Assembly (NCBI RefSeq): GCF_000698555.1
Contig: NZ_JFHE01000039.1
Location: 1-55,761, forward strand
Direction of reading: 5' to 3'
From: Caballeronia grimmiae
Lineage (GTDB): Bacteria > Pseudomonadota > Gammaproteobacteria > Burkholderiales > Burkholderiaceae
Length of the DNA: 55,761 nucleotides
Part shown: piece by piece, positions 33,637-40,808 of the stretch
How the letters are laid out: the number at the start of each line of letters is the position of its first letter
Position numbering within the stretch: the first letter of the stretch is position 1
Notes under the pieces: generated by a model
The model's input: the letters and a program-made list of their open reading frames with translations, nothing else
Databases searched by the model: none
Told to the model about the DNA's origin: nothing
Program-made: the position numbers and the translations under genes

Positions 33637-34109
33637 ACAAGCCCCTAAGGTGGATGGAATTCACGATCGCACGAGTGGGCTCACATGCGGCGGCGCTCAT
33701 TGGAAGCACCGCCGCATCTCGTACAACCTGTTTGATAAGCCTTCGCGAAAGACATGCGCTCGTGCGGACCACGCACGGGGCAAAGAGAAGCGGCCGTCCG
33801 AATGTGCTCTAAAACGTGGTTTTCTGCCGCAAATTCCACGAAATGACCGCGATTCGACCAAAATCCGACTCAAATTGTCCGCAATTGCTTATCGAACAGG
33901 TTGCCGCTATTCTACCGTGTCGATTATCGAATTTGTCTTAGCAGGGACAGTAATTCCACGGCAAAATCGAGGTGTTTCACGCCTCTTGGTTCGCCTGCGC
34001 ACATGCACGGGCCGCTCAATGTAACACAGCGGCTTGCACCCGCGCCGCGTCGCCGGCGTTACCGTTTGAGCACGTTCAATGCAACACGTTCCCTTCTGAT
34101 CACCCGCCG
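33637..34109. promoter_or_regulatory. ppsA-ppsR divergent control region
   Basis: A 473-base region without a gene, locally AT-rich around 33820-33960. It contains CAACCTGTTTGATAAGC at 33724-33740 and its inverted near-copy GCTTATCGAACAGGTTG at 33887-33903 (16 of 17 match). Each reads GCTTATCRAACAGGTTG toward its own gene. A short dyad AATTG-TCCG-CAATT at 33873-33886 abuts the second copy, and another TTATCGAA occurs near 33925. These look like paired promoter or operator elements. Confidence 0.55.
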
Positions 34110-34928
34110 ATGCCGCCCTCCGTATTCATCGTTTCCGACGGTACCGGGATCACTGCCGAAACCTTCGCGCATTCGATCCTCGCCCAGTTCGACCAAAAAT
34201 TCCGGCTCGTGCGCGTGCCGTTCGTCGATTCCATCGACAAGGCGCATGCGACCGTCGAGAAGATCAACGAGGCCGTATCGCTCGACGGCCGCCGGCCGAT
34301 CGTCTTCACGACGCTCGTCGACAGCGCGTCCAATGAGATCGTCAAGCGCTGCAATGCGCTCGTGCTGGACATGTTCCAGACCTTCATCGAGCCGCTCGAG
34401 CACGAGCTGGAGATCAAGTCGACGCACGCGATGGGCCGCGTCCACCAGAACGCCGATACCGAGGAATACAAGAATCGGATCGAGGCGATCAACTTCTCGC
34501 TCGCTCACGACGACGGGCAGTCGAATCGCAATCTCACCGAAGCCGATGTGATTCTGGTCGGCGTGTCGCGCAGCGGCAAGACGCCGACGAGCCTCTATCT
34601 GGCGATGCAATACGGCGTGAAGGCGGCGAACTACCCGCTGATTCCGGAAGACTTCGAGCGCGGCAAGCTGCCGACGCCGCTGCTGGATCATCGGGAAAAG
34701 ATGTTCGGGCTGTCCATCGACCCGCAGCGCCTGGCCGAAATCCGCAACGAGCGGCGGCCGGGCAGCAAGTACGCCGCGCTGGAGAATTGCCGCTACGAAA
34801 TCAACGAAGCGGAAAGCATGATGAAGCGCGAGGGCGTGAAGTGGCTGTCGTCGACCCACAAGTCCATCGAGGAAATCGCCACGACGATCCTGCAGGAAAT
34901 CAAGCCGGAGCGGCCTTCCTACTACTGA
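34110..34928 (+). CDS. ppsR: PEP synthase regulatory kinase/pyrophosphorylase
   Basis: A 272-residue DUF299 protein. The family P-loop-like motif G151-VSRSGKT158 is present, as are the N-terminal FIVSDGTGITAETF block and the C-terminal VKWLSSTHKSIEEIATTI block. It inactivates PpsA by ADP-dependent threonine phosphorylation and reactivates it by Pi-dependent dephosphorylation. The start MPPSVFIVSDGTG is chosen from family length; the frame is open upstream. It is divergent from ppsA and converges on the TrmH-family gene with only eight bases between the stops. Confidence 0.96.
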   Translation: MPPSVFIVSDGTGITAETFAHSILAQFDQKFRLVRVPFVDSIDKAHATVEKINEAVSLDGRRPIVFTTLVDSASNEIVKRCNALVLDMFQTFIEPLEHELEIKSTHAMGRVHQNADTEEYKNRIEAINFSLAHDDGQSNRNLTEADVILVGVSRSGKTPTSLYLAMQYGVKAANYPLIPEDFERGKLPTPLLDHREKMFGLSIDPQRLAEIRNERRPGSKYAALENCRYEINEAESMMKREGVKWLSSTHKSIEEIATTILQEIKPERPSYY

Positions 34929-34936
34929 TCAGGCGA

Positions 34937-35716
34937 TCAGGCGCGCTGCTGGCGGCACTGCTCGAACAGACAGATTGCCGCCGCAGCCGCCACATTGAGC
35001 GATTCCATGCCGCCCGGTTGCGGGATGGTCACGCGATGCGTCACGGCATCGCGCCAGACCTGCGACACGCCCGCGCCTTCGTTTCCGAAGACCCACGCAA
35101 GCGGCGACGAGAGATCGCAATCGTAGATGGCCACGGCGCCGTGCGAATCGGTGATGGTCACCGGCACGTTCAGGCGCGCGATGAGATCGGACGGTTCGAC
35201 GTCCTCGAAGATATCGAGCAGAAAGTGCGCGCCCATCCCCGAGCGCAGCACCTTCGACGACCATGCATACGCCGTCCCCGGCGCGCAGAACACGCGCGTG
35301 ACGCCTGCCGCCGCCGCGCTGCGCAGAATGGAGCCGACATTGCCCGCGTCCTGAACGCCGTCGAGAACCACGCACGTTTCGCTCACGCGGTTGGGCAGCG
35401 CCGCGCCGATCTTCTCCACCAGCAGCAGCATGCCGACTCCGTGCACGACGCTCGATAGCTGGCCGAAGAGCGCATCGGGCAAGACGACCACACGCCTTTC
35501 CTCGATGCGCGCGACGATCTCGCGCGCTTCGGCATGCGTCAGCGCGCCTTCCGTGACGACGCAGGTTTCCGGCTGACCGGCGGTATCCAAATAAGCGGCT
35601 GCGAGATGCAGCCCTTCGAGCAGTGCGTGGCCGCTTCGCCGCTGCTGCGCGGTCGATCCGGCGAGCGCCTTCAGGCGCTTGTAGAGCGGGTTGTCCCGCG
35701 AAGTGATGGATTTCAC
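34937..35716 (-). CDS. TrmH-family (SPOUT) RNA 2'-O-methyltransferase
   Basis: A 259-residue protein with an N-terminal substrate-binding domain (residues 1-95) and a SPOUT methyltransferase domain. The three knot motifs are VVLDGVQDAGNVGSILRSA, VFGNEGAGVS and IPQPGGMESLNVAAA. It probably methylates a ribose in rRNA or tRNA; the exact target (RlmB-like or other) cannot be told from the sequence. The likely start is GTG at KSITSRDNPLYKRL, where family similarity begins; no clear ribosome binding site precedes it. It follows rnhB by 22 bases at the end of the lpx cluster. Confidence 0.88.
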   Translation of the reverse strand: MKSITSRDNPLYKRLKALAGSTAQQRRSGHALLEGLHLAAAYLDTAGQPETCVVTEGALTHAEAREIVARIEERRVVVLPDALFGQLSSVVHGVGMLLLVEKIGAALPNRVSETCVVLDGVQDAGNVGSILRSAAAAGVTRVFCAPGTAYAWSSKVLRSGMGAHFLLDIFEDVEPSDLIARLNVPVTITDSHGAVAIYDCDLSSPLAWVFGNEGAGVSQVWRDAVTHRVTIPQPGGMESLNVAAAAAICLFEQCRQQRA

Positions 35717-35738
35717 GTTGGTTCGGTGCGGTCGGCGG

Positions 35739-36452
35739 TCAGAACGCGAGCGCGTCCGAGTCGCCGCCGAGCGTCTCGGCCGCGTGCAGCACCTCGGGCG
35801 CGATGTCCGGCAGCACGGAGCCGAAGAACAAGGTGTGCGCTTCCCGCACCGGCGCAAACGACCGGCGATGATGCTCGCACGGCCCATGCTCGCGCAGCGC
35901 CTTTAGATGCTGTGGCGTGCCGTAGCCCGAATGCGTGGCGAAACCGTACACGGGATACGTCTCGTGCAGTTCGACCAGCATGCGGTCACGCGTGACTTTC
36001 GCGAGTATCGACGCGGCCGAGATTTGTTTGATGAGCGCGTCGCCGCCAATTACAGCTTCACTACGGATCGACAGCGTCGGGCAGCGGTTGCCGTCGATCT
36101 TCACGAGCGTCGGCGCGACGGCCAGCCCTTCGACGGCGCGCTTCATCGCGAGCATGGTCGCGTGCAGGATGTTGATGGTGTCGATTTCCTCGACGCTTGC
36201 GGATGCAATGCAGTAAGCCAGCGCGCGATCTACGATCTTCTCGTACAACTCTTCGCGCTTCTTCGCGCTCAGCGCCTTGGAATCGTCGAGGCCGTTGATG
36301 CGCGGCCTGGCAGGGTCGAAGATCACCGCCGCCGCCACGACCGGCCCCGCCAGCGGGCCGCGCCCGGCTTCATCGACGCCGCAGATGATGTCCAGCGGCG
36401 AGCTAAAATCGAGCCCGTTTTGCACCTTCTGTTGACTGGCCTGACGCGCCAT
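35739..36452 (-). CDS. rnhB: Ribonuclease HII
   Basis: A 237-residue RNase HII that removes ribonucleotides and RNA from DNA. The catalytic DE pair D27-E28 lies in CGVDEAGRGPLAGPV, with further acidic residues in LDDSKALSAKKRE and VKIDGNRCP. The ATG overlaps the lpxB stop by one base (TAATG), the usual coupling in this cluster. An upstream extension of the frame overlaps lpxB and is not coding. Confidence 0.96.
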   Translation of the reverse strand: MARQASQQKVQNGLDFSSPLDIICGVDEAGRGPLAGPVVAAAVIFDPARPRINGLDDSKALSAKKREELYEKIVDRALAYCIASASVEEIDTINILHATMLAMKRAVEGLAVAPTLVKIDGNRCPTLSIRSEAVIGGDALIKQISAASILAKVTRDRMLVELHETYPVYGFATHSGYGTPQHLKALREHGPCEHHRRSFAPVREAHTLFFGSVLPDIAPEVLHAAETLGGDSDALAF

Positions 36453-37618
36453 TACCGCGCCCCTCGTGTTTCCAGCACCCGCGCGACCGCTTCGGCCGCT
36501 CGCTGCGACGTATTCTGGCGCAGCGCGATGTGCATGTCGGTGAAAATTTCGGTCAGGGTACGGCGGTTCGCGTCGTCGTTCAACTGTTTCAACGTCGCCT
36601 CGGCGAGCGCTTCGGGCGTCGCGAAATGCTGCAGGATTTCCGGCACGACGAAGCGCCCCGCCAGAATGTTGGGCAAGCCGACATAGGGCAGATAGCCCTG
36701 CCGCTTCATGATCTGGCCCGTGAGCCACGGCACCTTGTACGAGATGACCATCGGCTTCTTGAGCAGCGCCGCTTCCAGCGTCACGGTCCCGCTTTTGACG
36801 AGGATGGCGTCGGCGGCGGTCATCGCGGTTTGCGCGCGGCCATCGGTGATGGTGAGCGACAGATGCGGATGCGCGTCCACGAGCGGCTGCAGCAATTCAC
36901 GCAGCGCCGGGTTCGCCGCGGGCATCAGGAAGCGCACGCCCGGTTCGCGAAGCTGCATCAGCTCCATGGCATCGAAAAACGTCGGCCCGATCAGCGCGAT
37001 TTCCGAGCGCCGGCTGCCGGGCAATACGGCGATCACCGGACCGCCTTCCGCGATACCCAGTTCACGGCGCGCGCCCGCGACATCCGGTTCGAGCGGAATG
37101 TCGTCGGCAAGCGGATGGCCGACGTAAGTCGATGCGACGCCCGCTTTTTGCAGCAACGCGGTCTCGAACGGAAACACGCACAGCATGTGATCGACGGCCT
37201 TCACGATCTTCTTGATGCGCCCGCCGCGCCACGCCCAGATGGACGGACACACGAAGTGCACGGTCGGAATGCCCGCCTCGCGCAGCGGCTGCTCGAGGCC
37301 AAAGTTGAAGTCGGGCGCGTCGACGCCGATGAACATCGACGGCGGCTCCGCCAGCAACTGGCGCTTCAGTTCGTTGCGAATGCCGAGAATCTCGGGGATG
37401 TGCCGCAGCGCTTCGACGTAGCCGCGCACGGTCAGCTTGTCCATCGGCCAGTGCGCCTCGAAGCCCGCCGATGTCATGCGCGGCCCGCCGATGCCGCTAT
37501 AGCGCGTGTCAGCGGGCAGGCGGGCTTGCAGACCTTTCAGCAGCGATGCCGCGAGCAGATCGCCGGAGGGTTCGCCCGCGACCATCGCGATGCGCGGGGC
37601 AGTGGTGATCAACGTCAT
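36452..37618 (-). CDS. lpxB: Lipid-A-disaccharide synthase
   Basis: A 388-residue GT19 glycosyltransferase joining UDP-2,3-diacylglucosamine and lipid X to form the lipid A disaccharide at the inner face of the inner membrane. The N-terminal MVAGEPSGDLLAASLLKGL block, the FVCPSIWAWRGGRIKKI segment and LPGSRRSEI are diagnostic. It follows lpxA by 12 bases and is coupled to rnhB. Confidence 0.97.
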   Translation of the reverse strand: MTLITTAPRIAMVAGEPSGDLLAASLLKGLQARLPADTRYSGIGGPRMTSAGFEAHWPMDKLTVRGYVEALRHIPEILGIRNELKRQLLAEPPSMFIGVDAPDFNFGLEQPLREAGIPTVHFVCPSIWAWRGGRIKKIVKAVDHMLCVFPFETALLQKAGVASTYVGHPLADDIPLEPDVAGARRELGIAEGGPVIAVLPGSRRSEIALIGPTFFDAMELMQLREPGVRFLMPAANPALRELLQPLVDAHPHLSLTITDGRAQTAMTAADAILVKSGTVTLEAALLKKPMVISYKVPWLTGQIMKRQGYLPYVGLPNILAGRFVVPEILQHFATPEALAEATLKQLNDDANRRTLTEIFTDMHIALRQNTSQRAAEAVARVLETRGAR

Positions 37619-37630
37619 CGAAATGCGCGT

Positions 37631-38419
37631 TCAGCGGATGATGCCGCGCTGCGACGCCGCGATGAAGTCGGTGAAGGCTTTCACGGGCGCGTCGCCTTCG
37701 CCACCCGCCACGCTCAGGTCGCGAAGCTGCGCCTTCGCGTCTTCGAGCGACAGGCCGCTCTTGTAGACGATCCGGTATGCGGTGCGCAGCGCGGAAATCG
37801 CCTCGGGCGTGAAACCGCGCCGGCGCAAGCCTTCGACGTTGATGCCGTGCGGCTCTGCCTTGTTGCCGGCGGCGATCACGAACGGCGGCACGTCCTGCAC
37901 GAGCGCGGAAGCGCCGCCCAGCATCGAATGCGCGCCGATGCGCACGAACTGATGCACGCCCGACATGCCGCCGACGATCGCGTGATCGCCGACCGTCACG
38001 TGCCCCGCCAGTTGCGCGTTGCTCGACATGATGACGCTGTTGCCCAGCCGGCAGTCGTGGCCGACGTGAACGTAAGCCATGATCCAGCAATCGTCGCCGA
38101 TGGACGTCAGGCCCTGGTCCTGCACCGTGCCCGTATGCAGCGTCGTGAATTCACGGATGGTGTTGCGGTCGCCGATCTCGAGACGAGTCGGCTCGTCCCT
38201 GTACTTCATGTCCTGCGGCCGCCCGCCGATCGACGCGTAATGTCCGATGCGGTTGTCGCGCCCGATCGTCGTGTGACCTTCGATCACGCTGTGCGAACCG
38301 ATGGTCGTGCCCGCGCCGATGACGACGTGCGCGCCGACGATCGCGTACGGCCCGATCTCGACGGAATCGTCGATTTGAGCGCCCGGCTCGATGATCGCGG
38401 TGGGGTGAATGGTGGTCAT
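37631..38419 (-). CDS. lpxA: UDP-N-acetylglucosamine acyltransferase
   Basis: A 262-residue left-handed beta-helix acyltransferase carrying out the first step of lipid A synthesis. Hexapeptide repeats are visible through residues 5-190, and the catalytic histidine is H121 in AYVHVGHDC, equal to His125 of E. coli. The helical C-terminal domain contains the GINVEGLRRRGF block. It stands 73 bases downstream of fabZ and 12 upstream of lpxB. Confidence 0.98.
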   Translation of the reverse strand: MTTIHPTAIIEPGAQIDDSVEIGPYAIVGAHVVIGAGTTIGSHSVIEGHTTIGRDNRIGHYASIGGRPQDMKYRDEPTRLEIGDRNTIREFTTLHTGTVQDQGLTSIGDDCWIMAYVHVGHDCRLGNSVIMSSNAQLAGHVTVGDHAIVGGMSGVHQFVRIGAHSMLGGASALVQDVPPFVIAAGNKAEPHGINVEGLRRRGFTPEAISALRTAYRIVYKSGLSLEDAKAQLRDLSVAGGEGDAPVKAFTDFIAASQRGIIR

Positions 38420-38492
38420 GCGCCTCGCCTCTGAATGCTGTGTGTCGCCACGCCGTGTTGCGAACGTGCTGCGTTTCCTACGCCTGCGCCGC

Positions 38493-38957
38493 TTATGCGC
38501 TGGCGTCCGTGTTCTTCACGGTACACATGAGTTCCGCTTCGGCGGCGGTCACGCCATCCACTTCGGCGCGCGCCTTGAACTTCCAGATGCCTCGCATGTA
38601 CCGCTCGAAGTTGACGTTCAGAATCAGTTGATCGCCCGGCTCCACCACACGCTTGAAGCGCGCGCCGTCGATGCCGACGAAGTAGTACAGCGTCGTCGAC
38701 GGGTCGTGCGGCTCTTCGGCAAACGTCAGCAGCGCGGCGGTTTGCGCGAGTGCTTCGAGAATCAGCACGCCGGGCATCACGGGCCGCGTCGGGAAATGTC
38801 CCTGAAAAAACGGCTCGTTGATTGTCACGTTCTTCAACGCTTTGATGCTCTTGTGCGGCTCGAGTTCGAGCACGCGATCCACGAGCAGGATCGGATACCG
38901 ATGCGGCAGCAGCGTGAGGATCTTGTGGATGTCGAGGTTGATTTTTTCTGTGCTCAT
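38493..38957 (-). CDS. fabZ: (3R)-hydroxyacyl-ACP dehydratase FabZ
   Basis: A 154-residue hot-dog-fold dehydratase of fatty acid synthesis. The catalytic pair is H54 in FFQGHFPTRPVMPG and E68 in LILEALAQ. The start MSTEKINLDIHKIL fits family length; the frame extends 37 codons upstream without similarity. It competes with LpxA/LpxD for hydroxyacyl-ACP, and being placed between lpxD and lpxA it ties membrane phospholipid and lipid A supply together. Confidence 0.97.
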   Translation of the reverse strand: MSTEKINLDIHKILTLLPHRYPILLVDRVLELEPHKSIKALKNVTINEPFFQGHFPTRPVMPGVLILEALAQTAALLTFAEEPHDPSTTLYYFVGIDGARFKRVVEPGDQLILNVNFERYMRGIWKFKARAEVDGVTAAEAELMCTVKNTDASA

Positions 38958-39086
38958 GGTCGTTCTGCTCGCGCGCGTGTCCCGCGCGGTAGTGACTGCG
39001 GGCGTCAGACGCCCGCTTTGAATTCGTGCTTCCAGGGCCGTTCGGTTCGAACAGCCATTCGGTTGCAACTCGATGCTGCCGGGCGT

Positions 39087-40166
39087 TCAGGCCTCGCCGT
39101 TTTTCTTGTCGGCCAGCGCCGTTTCCAGTGCCTTGATCCGGTCGCGCAGCTTGTCCAGATTGCGTACCAGCGCGGCGCTCTTGTTCCAGTCCGCGTGGCT
39201 GACGGCCGGAAACGCGCTCGTGTACATGCCGGGCTTCGTCAGAGACTTCGATACACCCGATTGCGCCGTGACGATCACGTAATCCGCCAGCGTCACGTGA
39301 CCCGCGATTCCCACTGCCCCACCGATCATGCAATGCTTGCCGATGTTCGTGCTGCCCGCGATGCCCGCGCAACCCGCGATGACCGTATAAGCGCCGATGC
39401 GGCAGTTATGGCCGATCTGCACGAGGTTGTCGATCTTCACGCATTCTTCGATGACGGTATCGGCCATTGCGCCGCGATCGATCGTCGTGTTCGCGCCGAT
39501 TTCCGCGTCGTCGCCGATTTGCACCGCGCCGACTTGCGGGATCTTCACCCAGCTTCCGGTGCGCGCATCGCCCTCGCCGACGAAATCGGGCGCGAAACCG
39601 AAACCATCCGCGCCGATCACCGCGCCGGCATGCACGATCACGCGCGCGCCGAGCCTGCAACCATGATAGACCGTGACGTTCGGATACAGATGGACGTCGT
39701 CGCCGAGCGTAACGCCCGCGCCGATGGACACGCCGGCATCCAGCCTGGCGCGTTCGCCGACGACCGCGCCCGCCTCTACCGTCGCGTGCGGCCCGATCAC
39801 CGCGCTCGCCGCGACCTTGGCGGCCGGATCGACGTACGCGCTCGGATGCACGCCCGGCTTCGCCTTCGGCGCCGACAGTTCGATAAACGCCTGCGCCACG
39901 CGCGCAAAGTACGCGTAAGGATTCGGCGTCACGATGAAATTGCTGCCTTCACGCGGCGCCGTGAGTTTGTCCAGATCCGCCCGCGAAATGAGGACCGCGC
40001 CCGCGCGGGTCGACTCGACCTGCGGCAGGTATTTCTGATTCGCTAGAAACGCGAGTTGCGCCGGGCCTGCCTTGTCGAGCGGTGCGAGGCCTTCGACGCG
40101 ATACGCGCCTTCACCCACCACCTCGCCGCCAAAGCGCCTGACCAGTTCGTCGAGCGTGATCGCCAT
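39087..40166 (-). CDS. lpxD: UDP-3-O-acylglucosamine N-acyltransferase
   Basis: A 359-residue left-handed beta-helix enzyme adding the N-linked hydroxyacyl chain in lipid A synthesis. It has an N-terminal uridine-binding domain (about residues 1-100, LAPLDKAGPAQLAFLANQKY), then hexapeptide repeats, with the active-site histidine expected in the VQIGHNCRIGAYT block. The start MAITLDELVRRFGG matches relatives; an in-frame ATG 12 bases upstream is closer to the GAGGAG sequence and is an alternative. It follows skp by about 20-30 bases. Confidence 0.97.
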   Translation of the reverse strand: MAITLDELVRRFGGEVVGEGAYRVEGLAPLDKAGPAQLAFLANQKYLPQVESTRAGAVLISRADLDKLTAPREGSNFIVTPNPYAYFARVAQAFIELSAPKAKPGVHPSAYVDPAAKVAASAVIGPHATVEAGAVVGERARLDAGVSIGAGVTLGDDVHLYPNVTVYHGCRLGARVIVHAGAVIGADGFGFAPDFVGEGDARTGSWVKIPQVGAVQIGDDAEIGANTTIDRGAMADTVIEECVKIDNLVQIGHNCRIGAYTVIAGCAGIAGSTNIGKHCMIGGAVGIAGHVTLADYVIVTAQSGVSKSLTKPGMYTSAFPAVSHADWNKSAALVRNLDKLRDRIKALETALADKKNGEA

Positions 40167-40196
40167 GCCTGATGCCATGCGTGTGAAGACTCCTCG

Positions 40197-40760
40197 TCAG
40201 TTCGAGCTCGTGCCGCCGCTCTGGCTCGCCGCCGCGAGCGCCTTCAGCACCTGATCCGTGATGTCGATACGCGGACTCACGTACACCGCTTCCTGCACGA
40301 TCAGATCGTAGTGCTGTTGTTCCGCAATCTGCTTGATGACCTTGTTCGCGCGATCCAGCACCGCCGCGAGTTCCTCGTTGCGGCGCTGGTTCAGGTCTTC
40401 GCGGAATTCGCGCTGTTTGCGCTGGAAGTCCGCGTCGAGCTGTGCGAGATCGCGCTGACGCGCTGCGCGGTCGGTCGGGGCCATGGACGGGCCGTTCTTG
40501 TCGATGTTGTCCGACATCGACTTGAGCCGCTGCGCCATGTCCTGCAAAGCCTTGTCGCGCTTGGAGAATTCCTGCTCCAGCTTGGACTGGGCCGCCTTCG
40601 CCGCCGACGACTCGCGCAGGATGCGGTCGGAGTTGACCGCAGCGATGCGCGCTTCCTGCGCGTCCGCTTTCGCGACCGCACCGAGGCCGAGAAACATCGA
40701 CAACGCAAGCGCCAGCGCCATATGTTTCGAGAGCTTACCGGTTCGCAAAGTGTTCCTCAC
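40197..40760 (-). CDS. skp: OmpH/Skp-family periplasmic chaperone
   Basis: About 187 residues. A signal peptide (hydrophobic core MALALALSMFLGLGAVA, cleavage expected near AKADAQ) is followed by a long charged coiled coil (about residues 50-150), the tentacle structure of Skp, which holds unfolded outer-membrane proteins on their way to BamA. The first codon is uncertain: this GTG is in frame, but the TTG at 40748 lies four bases after AGGAA and may be the real start; no ATG precedes the signal core except one inside it (MALALALS). It lies between bamA and lpxD as in most proteobacteria. Confidence 0.92.
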   Translation of the reverse strand: MRNTLRTGKLSKHMALALALSMFLGLGAVAKADAQEARIAAVNSDRILRESSAAKAAQSKLEQEFSKRDKALQDMAQRLKSMSDNIDKNGPSMAPTDRAARQRDLAQLDADFQRKQREFREDLNQRRNEELAAVLDRANKVIKQIAEQQHYDLIVQEAVYVSPRIDITDQVLKALAAASQSGGTSSN

Positions 40761-40808
40761 GTTACGTCGAAATGAATGAAGTCCGCGTTCGCAGCCTGGT
40801 GCAGGCGC

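Noticed and set aside
31528..33648. A 706-codon + strand frame antisense to ppsA.
   Set aside because: PpsA is complete on the other strand with its catalytic His and Cys motifs; the antisense product has no family features.
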